Origin: Cololabis saira
Taxonomy: Eukaryota > Chordata > Actinopteri > Beloniformes > Belonidae
Direction: 5' to 3'
DNA length: 64,000 nt
Assembly: GCF_033807715.1 (NCBI RefSeq)
Contig: NC_084592.1
Span: 23,011,501 to 23,075,500, forward strand
The notes under the pieces were generated by a model that was not told where the DNA came from, did not search any database, and saw nothing but the letters and a program-made list of their open reading frames with translations. The position numbers and the translations under genes are program-made. Shown here piece after piece: positions 30,461 through 42,000 of the stretch (position 1 is the first letter of the stretch; each line of letters opens with the position of its first letter).

Positions 30461-30560
30461 GACTGATTTATGGTTCCGCGTTGCACCGACGCAGAGCTAC
30501 GGGGTAGGATACGCGGGAACGCGAACGTACGGTACGCGTCGCCGCGTAACATCTTGCAGC
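30461..30560. mobile_element. Fragment of a GC-rich MITE (GGTTCCGCG family)
   Basis: CTGATTTATGGTTCCGCGTT, then CACCGACGCAGAGCTACG, matches the left arm of the palindromic MITE at 55671-55761. The right side (CGTCGCCGCGTAAC) is diverged. It lies within the transposase remnant of the surrounding hAT element, so it inserted later. Confidence 0.55.
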
Positions 30561-30682
30561 CACTTCTCGGCGAACACACGTTTTCTGTTCGATTCGGGTA
30601 CTGGTTCAGTTTGGTGTCTCTTTGTAGTTGGTGGTGGTGGAACGCCAAAATAATTACTTAATGGCGCTTGTTTCTTGGACAT
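30497..30682 (-). pseudogene. N-terminal fragment of a hAT transposase
   Basis: From an ATG at 30682 the minus strand reads MSKKQAPLSNYFGV, a proline run, KRHQTEPVPES and NRKRVFAEKWLQDVTRR. The short basic N-terminus with a PCNA-box-like QxxLSNYF and the R-K-F/E-K-W-L block are typical of the start of hAT transposases that share these terminal repeats. The frame then runs into the inserted MITE fragment and is lost. No catalytic domain follows within the element, so this is an internal-deletion derivative carrying only the beginning of the gene. The 147-codon open frame extends upstream of the ATG, but that part has no recognisable content. The family assignment is inferred from motif order only. 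Confidence 0.55.
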
Positions 30683-30992
30683 TTTGACGAGACGTGTCGG
30701 GGTTTGTTCAGTAAAGCTGATCCTTACCTCTCTTCCTGCCCAACCAACCGCCGCCACGATCATGGAGGGGGAGTAAGGACGCGCTGTGATTGGCCAGTAC
30801 CAACTTTGAGTAGCAGTTCTGGGGAAAAGCTCTCGCAATAGATATTTTAATATTAGTATTCTGGTCTGGCCACAACCAATAATATGAGCCCCAGCTGTTG
30901 GTACGCAAAAGCGCTTCGCAGCACAAGATTGACAGCGCACTGTGGATTTTGACGGCGCATGCGCTCTGGCGGCCCACTTATGTGCAGCCCTG

Positions 30993-30996
<4 letters not shown>

Positions 30997-31046
<50 letters not shown>
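30997..31046. repeat. (TA)n microsatellite
   Basis: About 25 TA units directly right of the hAT element ending at 30992. Confidence 0.95.
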
Positions 31047-31049
<3 letters not shown>

Positions 31050-32136
31050 CTCCCTCATTTTAAATTTGTGCATATGTGCATTTAAAATTGCACATATAAA
31101 GGCAGGACAGTGATTTAAGTCTAATTTCATTTACTGTATGTTATCTTGCAGATGTCATTTCTCTCAGGTGACAAATCAGTTTCTCAGCGTCATAGAACCA
31201 TTTCAATCTCCCCACTGATGAATTGATCCTTCTGAAAATTTTTTAAATAGAACATTGTTCCCGGCCGCTGACACCATTGGGAAATTACAGAATTGTCCTC
31301 AACGATGACATGAATAACTACTTTGGCAGCCAATATGAGTGTTTTAATCAGATGTGATGATTGGGGACAAAAATGTCTGGAGCAGACTACAGAAGTAAAA
31401 CAGTTTTTAAGAAAAATTTCACTGGTGAATATAGGAATGTTTTATTTTACCCTGTCACAAATTTAACAATTGCAGGCAGTTTTGTAAAATATCCAATTGA
31501 GCATGAATCTTACAAGAAGGAAGACCTCTTCATGACATTTTATACAACTTGTTAGTCATGCTTCTCTCAATACTTCACATCTTAAAATCTAACTGCTTAA
31601 AATCTGTTTAAGATTTTTATTTAATTTCTTACTTTGATAATTGCGATCTGTGTTTGCGTGAAAGGGGTTTATTAAAGATTGCTCTGTATATTGCATAAAA
31701 ATATTGATCAAAACATTGCTTAATTATCTTCAATAGTTTTCAGAGGAAGAACAATACATGTCTTTATCCAGACCCAGAATGGTGGCCAGTCCAGGCTGCA
31801 CCTGCCATCTGCCCAGTGACAGGAAAAAGACATTAGTCCTTCATTTCCCATCCAGTTTGTTTTTTACATTTTGAAAATAGTTGCTTTGAAAAAAAACAGA
31901 AAAGGAAACATTTAACATGGAAGATATGTAAAATGCATAGGCTTATAAGCAATGGTGAACATTAAAATAACTTTAGCAGCATCAAGTATTGAAATATTGA
32001 AATTGAGTCAGGAGGTGTTGGTGGTGGTAGTAGTGGGAGCGAGTACAGTTATTTAAAGCTCACAGACACAAATCAATGTTTCAAGTTGCCTTAGAAATGT
32101 AGTTGTCAATCAGAGGCTCAAGTCTCAAGTGAAATT
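31047..32136. other. Unrecognised non-coding sequence
   Basis: No gene. 31783-31835 (TGGCCAGTCCAGGCTGCACC, then TGCCCAGTGACAGG) resembles a short piece of the dispersed repeat family seen at 61333-61625. A 64-codon frame at 31361-31555 has no recognisable domain. Confidence 0.35.
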
Positions 32137-32267
32137 AAAGCTGCAAGTAGCGATGAACGGGCCCTCGCACTCATGGCCACCGCCCCCCATAAGCATATCA
32201 GAAATGACACCACCCACGACTTTCTATGTAAACCATTCAAAAGTTATGGCAGAAAAATAGGAACTAT

Positions 32268-32686
32268 TTTTTATTGTCATTATTCTTGTTCACCTGCATG
32301 CTTGTTCTGTAGTTTTTGGGGTTAGTTAGTCGCGCTAGCTTAACTCAGACTGGGATCAGATCTCGAGATTTGGGTCGATTGCTGCTCGTGTTTTGGTCGG
32401 CTCCGTGTCAGTTTTGTGTTTCGTTTGTGGTTTTTGTTGCAGATTTCCAGTGCTCCACGTGTGCCTCCGTGTGCTCTTGCTTCCTGGATTGGCAGTAGAT
32501 GTCACTCACTGGGTTTGTATGTACATACGCATACACATACATGTATGTGTATGCGTATGTATGCGTATATATATTAAATATAGTAATAATGCACATATAT
32601 ATGCCTTAGGTTTGTACCGGCATGGTATCAACCATTAATATGTGTGCAGACAAGGTAAAAAAACAAAGAAAGAAAAGAAAGAAAAG
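32268..32686 (+). mobile_element. SINE-like retroposon with 14-bp TSD
   Basis: AAAATAGGAACTAT occurs at both 32254-32267 and 32687-32700, flanking 419 bp. Removing the insert and one duplicate restores the 139-bp periodicity of the host repeat to within 1 bp. The insert has an A-box-like TAGCTTAACTCAG (32336-32348) and a B-box-like GGGTCGATTGC (32372-32382) about 36 bp apart. It ends ACCATTAATATGTGTGCAGA, then CAAGGT and an A-rich tail. The same 3' end occurs as a 39-bp truncated insertion at 49854-49892. The tRNA-derived origin is tentative; the retroposed nature is well supported. Confidence 0.75.
32522..32561. other. 40-bp perfect palindrome
   Basis: The left half TACATACGCATACACATACA (32522-32541) is exactly complementary in reverse to the right half 32542-32561. 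It lies inside the SINE-like insertion and is built from TATG/CATA units. Confidence 0.9.
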
Positions 32687-32775
32687 AAAATAGGAACTAT
32701 GAAATATCGACCAAACAGAGGAAGGGGCAGGGCTAATTTGCACGTATTATGGTCAAGGACTCAAAACCATGTCCG

Positions 32776-33330
32776 ATGACACCACCCACGAGTCTTTATG
32801 TCAAACCATTCAAAAGTTATTGCAGAAAATCGGAAGTATCACATTTCGACCAATCAGCAGAAGGGGCAGGGCTAATTCTTGCCAATTATGGTCAAGGACT
32901 CAAAACCATGTCCGATGACCCCACCCACGAGTCTTTATGTCAAACCATTCAAAAGTTATTGCAGAAAATCGGAAGTATCACATATCGACCAATCAGAAGA
33001 AGGGGCGGGCCTAATTCTTGCCAATGAAGGTCAAGTACTCAAAACAGAGTCAGATGACACCACCCACAAATCTCTATGTCAAACCATTCAAAAGTTATGC
33101 CAGAAAATAGGAAGTATCACATATTGACCAATCAGAAGAAGGGGCGGGGCTAATTCAGGCCAATGAAGGTCAAGTACTCAATACCGAGTCCGATGACACC
33201 ACCCACATGTCTTTATTGCAACCCGTTCAAAAGTTATGGCAGAGAAAAGTTATCTAGCGCTTTTGAGCCAATAGGCCACGCCCATTAATGCAAACCATGA
33301 AATATGAAATTTATTGCCAGGCCTGGCTTG
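32776..33330. repeat. 139-bp tandem repeat array
   Basis: Four regularly spaced units, each with GATGACACCACCCAC, TTCAAAAGTTATGGCAGAAA and ACCAATCAGAAGAAGGGGCG followed by GGGCTAATT. Frames of 82-92 codons across this array simply read the repeat. Confidence 0.9.
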
Positions 33331-34195
33331 CGTGCAAAATTTGGTGACTTTTCAAAAGTTATGGCAGAGAATAGGGACTATCAAATGTTGACCAATCAGA
33401 AGAAGGGGCAGGGATAATTCAGGCCAATGAAGATCAAGGACTGAATACAGAGTCTGATGACACCACCCACGACTCTCTATGTCAAACCTATCAAAAGTTA
33501 TAGCAGAAAATAGGGACAACCAATCAGAAGAAGGGGCGGGGTTAATTTTTAATGCAAACCATGAAATATCAAATTTATCACCAGGCCTGGCTTGAGTGCA
33601 AAATTTGGTGACTTTTGACTTTATCAAATATGGACCAATCAGATGAAGGGGGGGCACGCTTTTTGGCGTCTAGCGTCGCCACTGTAACACTTTTGAAAGA
33701 GAAAAGTAATGCGCGTTGTCGCAGGATGGAGACGCACATTTTGATGTATAACACACTTGGGGGCACGTTACGGTTCAGGCCGTATTAAACTGCCGAAGGA
33801 ATGGCATAAATTGCGCCAAAATTACACGATTAATTCAAAATGGCCGACTTCCTGTTCGGGTTTCGGCCATGGCGCCAAGAGACTTTTCTTTAAGTTGCGA
33901 CATGATACGGGCATGTACCGATTTTCGTGCATGTACGTCAAACCGGATTGTGGGGCTTGAGGCACAAAGTTTTCTAGGGGGCGCTGTTGAGCCATTTTGC
34001 CACGCCCATTAATGCAAACCATTAAATATCACATTTTCTTGCGTGCAAAATTTGGTGACTTTTGGGGCACGTTTAGGGGGGCAAAAAGGCCCTCCTTTTG
34101 TCAGAAGAAAGAAAGAATAACGACAACAAAAAAAAAAAAAAATCCTACAGATACAATAGGGCCTTCGCACTGTAAGTGCTCGGGCCCTAAATATA

Positions 34196-34614
34196 CTGAG
34201 AAGGCTAAAATATTAATTATAATAAAAACACTGGCAATAAAATCCAGTGTTTCTTGACAGAAAAGCCATCATAATGGAAAGTATAAGCATTAGGACTTAC
34301 AGGTTACTTTTAGAATAAATCCACCCTCCTAAAACATATTTCTGACTGTGCCATCCAGTGTCCCTTATCCCTTATTTTGTTGGTGGATTAAGCAAACAAA
34401 GTTTAGCTAAGACTTAATTTAACCAATAAGCATAACAGTATATTAAAACTATATTATGACAACAAGCTTTTTTACTTTCTGATATAGCATGATAAATAAG
34501 AATCAGAATGAAGTGGCTAGAATTATTACCATCTCAGAGAATAAACTAAACCTTTTTAATTAAGATGCATGCAAAATGAAAAAAATACATCATGTGTGTA
34601 ATCGTCAGGGCTAC
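34196..34614. other. Unrecognised non-coding sequence
   Basis: AT-rich; nothing recognised. Confidence 0.4.
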
Positions 34615-35690
34615 CTTACCGCTTCCATAGGATTAAACAGACCTAGTTGAAGCCAGGTGTTATTAATCATCAGCCCTTAATGAGATGGTCACCAGCAGGT
34701 GTGTAAACTAATAAAAACACAGACATTTTGGAAGTTTGCGGGACTCCTGCATTTTGCTATGTGTTAATACAATGCCAAAAAGAAACGTCCTGATTAATGG
34801 TCTTAGAGAAGCAGTTGTTCCTGTACATCAATCTAGAAAAGCCTATAATACCATTTCCAGGCAATTTGGACATTAATATTTGGCAGTAAGAAAGATTATT
34901 TGCAAATTATTTATTTACTCCATGCAGTCACTTGATTCAGACTAAACACATTTAAAAGGATTACTGCTTATCATACTAGGTGGGCTAACAGGTTGGAATT
35001 GCTCAGTTTAGTATTTTGGAGACATTCAGTCAGATAGAATTACTGCTAAATTGGTAAATTCTGCCCTCTGTCTGAAAGAGCTATAAGAGAGCACCCTCTG
35101 TCTTCGAAGAATATGGATGCATGACTGAGGTTTGCTAAACTGCATCTGAACAGAACACAATAATTTTGTAGCAATGCACTGAGGAAAGGTGAGAGCAAAG
35201 AGTTGTTTGGCCTTAATTCTGAGCACCATGTTTGGCAAAAACTAAATGCAGCAATTCAGCAGGAAAGCTTTACAATTAGCATCAAGCAAGGTGGGGGATG
35301 ATGTCCAACCACAGGACTTCCCCTCCAACTTTCAGTCACAGAGTTAATGAAAAGCACATCCATATAATAATGCAAATGTTAGGCCATCTATCCAACAGCT
35401 AAAGCTTGGTCTAAATTGGGTCATGTAACAGAGCAATGATACAAGGCACATTAGCAAATATGTGTCATGATTGGCGGAAAAATTAAAGAATTAAGGTTTT
35501 GGAAGGGCCTAGTCAGAGTCCAGAGCTCAACTTTATTGAGATGTGTCAGAGGTGTACATATGCAAATTCCCCAAATCCTATATGAAGTAAAGCAATTTTG
35601 CTAAGAAGTATTGGCCACAATTCCTCCGCAAATGACTTGAGAGACAGATAAAGTGACTATGACTGCTCAAAGGTCAACCAACAAAATGCT
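34615..35690 (+). mobile_element. Decayed Tc1-like transposon
   Basis: The 5' untranslated part (GAAGCCAGGTGTTATTAATC, then ATCAGC and CACCAGCAGGTGTGT) and a following transposase relic match the layout of a common fish Tc1-like element. Terminal inverted repeats were not recognised at either side. The right side runs into the LINE-like block from about 35700. Confidence 0.65.
34772..35690 (+). pseudogene. Decayed Tc1-like transposase
   Basis: From an ATG at 34772 the plus strand reads MPKRNVLINGLREAVVPVHQ, then SRKAYNTISRQFG, a stop, and AVRKIIC. This is the paired-type helix-turn-helix start of a Tc1 transposase. Further on, RFAKLHLNRTQ-like sequence is seen around 35125-35160. Near 35500-35550 one frame reads EGPSQSPELNFIEM, the region around the catalytic glutamate of the DDE motif. 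Between these islands the frame is lost repeatedly by small indels and stops. The usual length is about 340 residues; no open frame here exceeds about 40 in register. It is much older than the Tc1 at 57998-59598. The normal role would be cut-and-paste transposition into TA sites. Confidence 0.7.
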
Positions 35691-35729
35691 TAATAATGAG
35701 GGTAGTTAGTATTACCCACATGATTCTTG

Positions 35730-36372
35730 TGCCGGCCCCCCCTTTTTTTCTCTTTTGTGTATGTTTGCAGGCCGGAGCCTCAGGAGCTGCGTTCTGGCCT
35801 GTGTTCCCGGCCCTCCCCCCCCTCTGGTCATCCCATTGCTTCTTCCACCTGCCTACGTGGATGTCTGCTGTTGCTGCTTCCGCCTGCCTGCACCCCCCCC
35901 CCCCCTCTGGTCATCCCGCTACTCCTTCCACATGACTGTTGTGTGCTGCTGACGCCCCCCCCCCCACCTCTGGTCATCCCGCTGCTGCTTCCACATGACT
36001 GTTGTGTGCTGCTGACGCCCCCCCCCCCCACCTCTGGTCATCCCGCTGCTGCTTCCACCTGCCTGCTGTGTGCTGTCGACGTCCCTGACTACCCCAGTCT
36101 GGCCTTCGGCAGGAGGGTCCCCCCTTATGAGCCTGGTCCTGCTCAAGGTTTCTTCCCTCCTAAAGGGGAGTTTTTCCTTGCCACTGTTTGGCTTAAGGCC
36201 TTTCTCCCACTAAGGGAGTTTTTACCTGCCATTGTTTATATAATAATTGCTCGGGGGTTTATGTTTATGTTTATGTTTATGTTCATGTTCTGGATCTCTG
36301 GAAAGCGTCTAGAGACAACATCTGTTGTATTAGACGCTATATAAATAAAATTGAATTGAATTGAATTGAATG
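35730..36372 (+). mobile_element. LINE/SINE-like 3' end with (ATTGA)n tail
   Basis: Order: GCCGGAGCCTCAGGAGCTGC, three or four tandem units of CTCTGGTCATCCC...GCTGC with C tracts, CTCAAGGTTTCTTCCCTCC, GGGGAGTTTTTCCTTGCCAC, TTTTTACCTGCC, a (TTTATG)n run at 36259-36285, CTATATAAATAAAATTGAAT and a final ATTGA-type tail. This is the widespread teleost element of which 3841-3927 and 29425-29513 are shorter copies. The 205-codon frame at 35727-36344, rich in P, L and C, is a reading of this repeat and not a gene. Confidence 0.7.
35905..36095. repeat. 63-64-bp tandem units with poly-C
   Basis: CTCTGGTCATCCC recurs at 35822, 35905, 35968 and 36032. The spacing is 83, 63 and 64 bp. Each unit ends in a run of 8-13 C, whose length differences explain the one-base offset. 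Confidence 0.85.
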
Positions 36373-38469
36373 ATTGCACGTTGAGATCAGTTTGCATGAA
36401 AGACGAATTCAAAAACAACACAGTCAACACAGATCTTATGTCAGTGCCTTACAGAAGTGACGCACCGTGAGCATTAGTCTGAGGTAATCCAAGTTTAAAC
36501 GTATATGGACAGTAACCTATATGCTTCAGTGGTGCTGCTCAGTACATTTTTAACTTAATGCAGTGACAATTAGAGTAAATTACAAGCGTTTGAAATTACA
36601 GTTTGTTTATGTTTCACAACAGTTGGAACTTTTTACATATTTAATAGATGTATTACATATTAATACGCATGAAAAAAGTTCTTAAAAACTCCAAGGAAAA
36701 AGAAAACAACCAAAATGTCCAAATAAGGCCTTTATCTTGTATGTGTTAAAATCTTTAATCGCTTTGTTTGTTTCTTATATCTTTCCGGTAGATGTATTTG
36801 CATCAATGAACAACTGTAAACCAAATTTTATTGGTTGGGAGAGACACATTTGTATCTAATTATTAGGTCCTCCTCTGGGTTCCAAGGCCAGATCTGTCCA
36901 AATTGATCAGTACCAACATATTAAATATGTATAAAGTCACAAATTATTGCGCAGCCTTAATTTATTTTAATCAGTACTGTGGTGTGCAGTTTGTTGTAGG
37001 GTTGGAATCGAATTTGTGTTTGTTATATGTGCATGTTTGTGGGCAGGGGCTTTTTGGGCGGGTAGTGGCAGTTTTTTATCTTGTAATATTTTTTTAAAGC
37101 CATTTGTGCTACATTTTTATGTATGAAAAGTGTTTTACAAATAAAAATTTATTATTAATAATAAAAAGGAGCCCCTTGAAATGTGTGATACAAGGCTATA
37201 GTGTAAGATTTAGATGTCACAGCACAGTCGGCCATGACAGCGTATAGCTTAGCCATGCTAAGTCTAGTCTGGAACAAGAGAGGTGAGATAAAAAGGGGCT
37301 AAGGAAAATCTCTATCTGAAGCTTAAGTCTTAGAAAGTGATGTCCTTATATGCGTTTGTGTGCCCCAAATGTTCTGACCGAGGTAGATACCACAAAAGCA
37401 GCTTAGAGCTATTGTGCTCTCAGCTGTTAGAGGTTGCATGAAAGCCTGGCAGAAATACGGCAGGGATGATGCCTCACCACTCGTCCTGTTCTGCTGAGCA
37501 AGCCTTGGTGCACCAAGGGATTTGATGTTGACATTAAAACAAAGTAGTGTTTTAAAACAGATGTCTCAATTATTTTGTGCCATCACAGCAACTATTTACA
37601 ATGGGCTCATCTCCTTAGTGCAGAATGTTTTACCTTTTGAATAAACCTTTTAGGAATAATGCAATTGTTAAGTACTTTGAAAGTGGGAGCAAGTTTATAT
37701 CAGTTTTATCCATTTCGTGCATGAAATACCAGAGATACCCATGACTACATGGGTATCTCTGCCAAAAAAAAAACTTTCTTTGGAGGTGTGATTTGAAAAA
37801 AGAAAATCAAACATAATTACTTCTAACATTAGCAACAAGTGGAATGAATAACTGAATTTGATAAACAAGGTTAAAGTGAGCAAACACATTTATGATAGAG
37901 AAGGCTAGAGCTCAGGAAACTTTATGAATAAAGAAAGAAATGACAGCTTGACTAATGAATGATAGTCTTTGTGTCATAAAACATTGTCCCCCATGGTAGA
38001 ATTATCTCATTGGAAAATGTTTTACATCATATTTTGTGCAGGAATTGTTTCAGCCATAAAATTAAGCGCTTTCATGTACACATTCATCAGCCGATAGGGC
38101 ACGAGGTCAAGAAGCCTTGAAATAGATGTTGTGTAAAGTCCAAAGCATGAGATAACTTCTTTCATAGATCTGTTTCAGCTCAGCGGTTCAACACTCATGG
38201 GTCTGGTATGCAGCAATATGCAATTAGTGCCATTTAGAGAGTGATTCTTTTTTGTCTTTTAATTATAACAAAAATGGGTCATTGTCAGGGAGGTTTCTTA
38301 CTTTTTCTAGTTTTACATGCTGCCGTCTTATCACAGCTTAAAGCCAAGCTGAAACATTTTTTTTTTCCTCCTACGAACACCATTTTATCCTGATAAATAG
38401 TTGAGTAGGCAGCTTGTAGAATCCATACTGCAGTGTTTTAACAGAGACATGTGCCTGTGTCTTCTCTTT
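36373..38469. other. Unrecognised 2.1-kb non-coding stretch
   Basis: No gene, RNA gene or recognisable repeat end. Confidence 0.4.
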
Positions 38470-39059
38470 CAGTACGTTTACATGCTGCAAAGAAATTGGA
38501 TTTCTGATCGTATCAGATAAAGACATCCAGAAGATCCAATCACTTGTCTGAGTATACATGCTGTTCAGAGATAAATGGCCGGAGCATGGCTGACTCCGTG
38601 ACGCTATGTGGCGCTGTAACCGTTGTAACCATTTCAACAAAGAGCCACTTCCGGTTGACGGTTGTTTTGTTTGGCGCCAATGTATGCCTTTCGTATATTT
38701 TTCCACTTTATTTTGATCTGCTCCGGTGTCCTGATGAAGCCCGCTTCTGCCATCTCTTTCGCAATCTTTTTTAAAGGTATTTAAACAACTATTTAACATG
38801 TGCTGTCTCCTTTCACTTCCGGGTGAATGCCCCAGAGGAATTTCTCGAGCATGCGCAGACTGCAATATCCGATGTCACCGTATACATGACGTTAAAATTC
38901 CGACTGTGAACGAGTTATCTAGGTGTTGCTATCCGATTATTAAATGTCCGATATAGGTCCGAAGTAGATCGGATTGAGGTGTTTACATGCAGTTTAAAAG
39001 TCCGAACAATGTCTTATACGATCAGAAATCCGATTGAACTGCTGCATGTAAACGTACTG
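38470..39059. mobile_element. TIR DNA element (CAGTACGTTTACATGC ends)
   Basis: The left end is CAGTACGTTTACATGCTGC and the reverse complement of the right end is CAGTACGTTTACATGCAGC, differing at one position. Sub-terminal GGATTTCTGATCG and CGATCAGAAATCC also pair. A second internal GTTTACATGCAG lies at 38974-38987. No clear TSD is visible, and the frames inside are not transposase-like. The core ACGTTTACATGC is shared with the element at 55067-56319. Confidence 0.75.
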
Positions 39060-42000
39060 TGTAACAATAATAGTAGGTTTTATGGTGGCAATCATCTGAC
39101 CAGGTCGCCAGCATATGCTGTACAGAGATTAACAGGGTTCACTGCAGGACGGTGCCATAAAGGTATCCGTTTAGGACGGTGAGAATTTTTGAAGCCACAT
39201 AAACTTTTTCACTCAAGGTTAGAAAGTGGATCATCACTGTCCCTCATTTATGTTTCCCTTTTGAATGTACAGTTTACTTGAAACACCTTGTATACTTCAT
39301 GTTTGCTGAAGTTTTTATTATTATAGGTTCAAAATATTATCTTATCTTTACAGAACGGATACTTGGCAGTTTTTTTTTAATTTTAGTAGTAGTCAAAAGT
39401 CAAACAAAACTGACTGAATGGGTTTAAACCTCTGCAGCCTGATAGAATACTATATATGTATACATACATACATACCATACATATCATACATATATATATA
39501 TATATTTTAAAAAAATAAAGCCACTATCAGATATTACTTTAATGATTCTGAATAATTGTTTGTATCATTACAGGGTAGTAGAGGTATCAGAGATTCATGT
39601 ATCAAATATGATGAATCCAGCATTATTGGGTTAAAAGTCCTTGTGGATCCCAATTACTGAACCGGTCACTACCTTTAAGAAAAGAATATAATCATAATAA
39701 TAAAGCAATATATTGAATCACCTTCATAGTCATACCTCACACATGTGGGTAATATTATAATGTGCCTTTCTTCCAAGTTGCATCAAACAAATTGATAATG
39801 CCAAAATGTATGGATGGGAGTGTTTTTATTACAGGAAGTAGAAAAGAAAAAAAAAATATTGTACTTGAGACAGAGAACAGGTTGGCCAAACAACAGTGTC
39901 TATGTTTTAAACAAATGGGCTCTCACATACTATCAGTTTATGTGCTGAATCATTGATATATCAGAAATAACTTCAGCAGTCAAGATTTCTTGATTTTTAA
40001 TGTCAGGATAAGACAACACATGTACATTTTTTTTCCGCTACGAGTTTTAAGGTCACTATCACGTGTAGCAAATTTAAGTTGATTATTATTACCTATCTGC
40101 TTGTCTTATTTTTTTTATAGAATTTCATGACACATGCATCAGCATATCTTCTCTTGGATTACTTGTAGGGTTGATCACTTGAATTAGACTGCATAACTAT
40201 TGGACTGAAACCGAAATAAGCATTAAAAGCCCATATGACTTATTTTATATAATATATTAGTTTTCACCCAGTCCACTCACACTCTCCAAATCTCATTCCA
40301 GCTTGTAGCGGGAAGCTGGCAACTGAGCAATATCTCTATTTGCCACCATGTTTCACCAAAAGTAGTCATAGAAATAGCTTGGTATTGGGAACATTTTCTT
40401 CCACACAGATGCTGAATGAACTTATAAATATTAAAAGGAATATAATATATGGGATACTGTTTTCACTGTGCTTTGACAATTCTCTTATGAAACTGCAGGT
40501 TGGTACTTTGTCACTGTAATGAAGGCAATAATTTCCCATATTGAGTGTATAATCTACTTATGTAGCCTGTGGTCTATTTAGTTTTCACAGAATATAATTC
40601 AGAAAATAGTCCCATCTATTTCAGATTCCCATCTTTTAAAGGGGCATGGACTCAGCAGAGTTATTTTGGAGTAATTCATCTGTGGTCTAGTGAATGCCAC
40701 GGCTCTAAGGTCCATTCCTGTGAGACGGCCCTATTTGGAGAATACTCATCCTTGTTGTCATCATCCTCTGGCTCGTTTTTACACTGTATTTTTAAACTGT
40801 ATTTCATGTGACGTGTGTTACAGGAATAGGGACATGAATAAATTATTGCATCCACTCCATTCTGTATTCAGCCATCAGGTTAACTTAACAATGTTGTTTG
40901 CTATTCTAGTTTACCAGAGGAAGTAACTGGCTATGATAAGATACAAAAAGTGGTTTTGATGGAGGCTATCCGTCAAAAAATATATTTATATATTTCTCTA
41001 GTGGAAATAGTTTCAAACAAATATGGTGACCTTCGTTAAAATATCATGTCACAGAAATACTGCTTCAAACTTTGACTTTCCTGTCATTTTTTCAGTCACA
41101 TAAAAAGTCTGAAGTAGCAGAGAAAAATGTAGAAAAAGTTATTGTACGTGTTCTGAGCCAGGGAGAGACTCAAATGGAGTGCTTTTGGGAGCTCTAGAAT
41201 GTTACTAACAATTTGCATATTTATATTGCTTGTTATGAGGACAGAAAAATATAGACCCACTCTAACAGATGGCTCCTTTCTGTTGCCGGAACTCAAAATT
41301 GTTATGCAGCAAGCACAGTAAAGTGAATTACTCAAACTTGCATGAATCAGCCTATAAAGTCGGCTCTCTCACCCAAACCTTCTCCACACTAATACACACA
41401 GGTCTCTCCATAACATTGTGTGTGAGGTGTTTTTGTGTTTACGATCCTCAGTTGGTGGTTATGAGGGAAGTGATGGTGTGACATAATTAAATTGGAATAA
41501 TGAGAACTACAGTTGTCACTTGAGACCAACCTTTGAATATTGTTGAATAATTTAGCAAGATTCCGAGTCAACTTAAGTTGATACAAAAAGGTCAAAAAGT
41601 ACTTTGACGATAACATAGGCAGAATGGAAATCTCTTGTGTTGCTGAGGTTCTCCAGTTGAAAATCTGCTGAACTTTTGTATTCAAAGCTTCATCTTCTGC
41701 CCAAAAAAAAAATTAACTTGCCTTGATTCTGGTGCTACTTAGCATCTTAAATAAGGACTTACCCAACTAAAATGAAAACAGCTTACTACAATTTGTCTTG
41801 TTGAAATGTGTCTAGGTGGCTATAATCTTTATTGCCTTTAATAAAAAGGTTACATTCTTCATTCTTTACTGGTTTGTAAGACTAATTGTTATTATCCTTT
41901 TGATGCCTTTTTTTCAACCATCTATTGAATTACCAAAATTTTAGGGTTGAAGTTCAACATGAATATATTAAGCTTTTGTTATCAATTCATATCTTATCAT

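Larger units (their letters stand above)
32137..34192. mobile_element. Composite repeat with internal 139-bp tandem array
   Basis: It begins AAAGCTGCAAGTAGCGATGA, then ACGGGCCCTCGCAC, and ends in GGGCCTTCGCACTGTAAGTG followed by CTCGGGCCCTAA, whose two halves can form a terminal hairpin. The same start and end strings bound a very common teleost repeat. Inside, units carrying GATGACACCACCCAC and TTCAAAAGTTATGGCAGAAA recur every 139 bp (32776, 32915, 33054, 33192), followed by diverged units to about 33540. A SINE-like insertion splits the first unit. The 3' hairpin plus CTAA recalls Helitron ends, but no clear 5' TC end or helicase is present, so the superfamily is open. Confidence 0.7.

Noticed and set aside
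32749..33127. Frames encoding a repeated peptide (SYCRKSEVSH)
   Set aside because: They reflect the 139-bp DNA tandem array, whose period is not a multiple of three.
35727..36344. 205-codon proline/leucine/cysteine-rich frame
   Set aside because: It reads tandem C-rich units and the 3' end of a dispersed LINE-like repeat; there is no domain, and both ends lie in repeat sequence.
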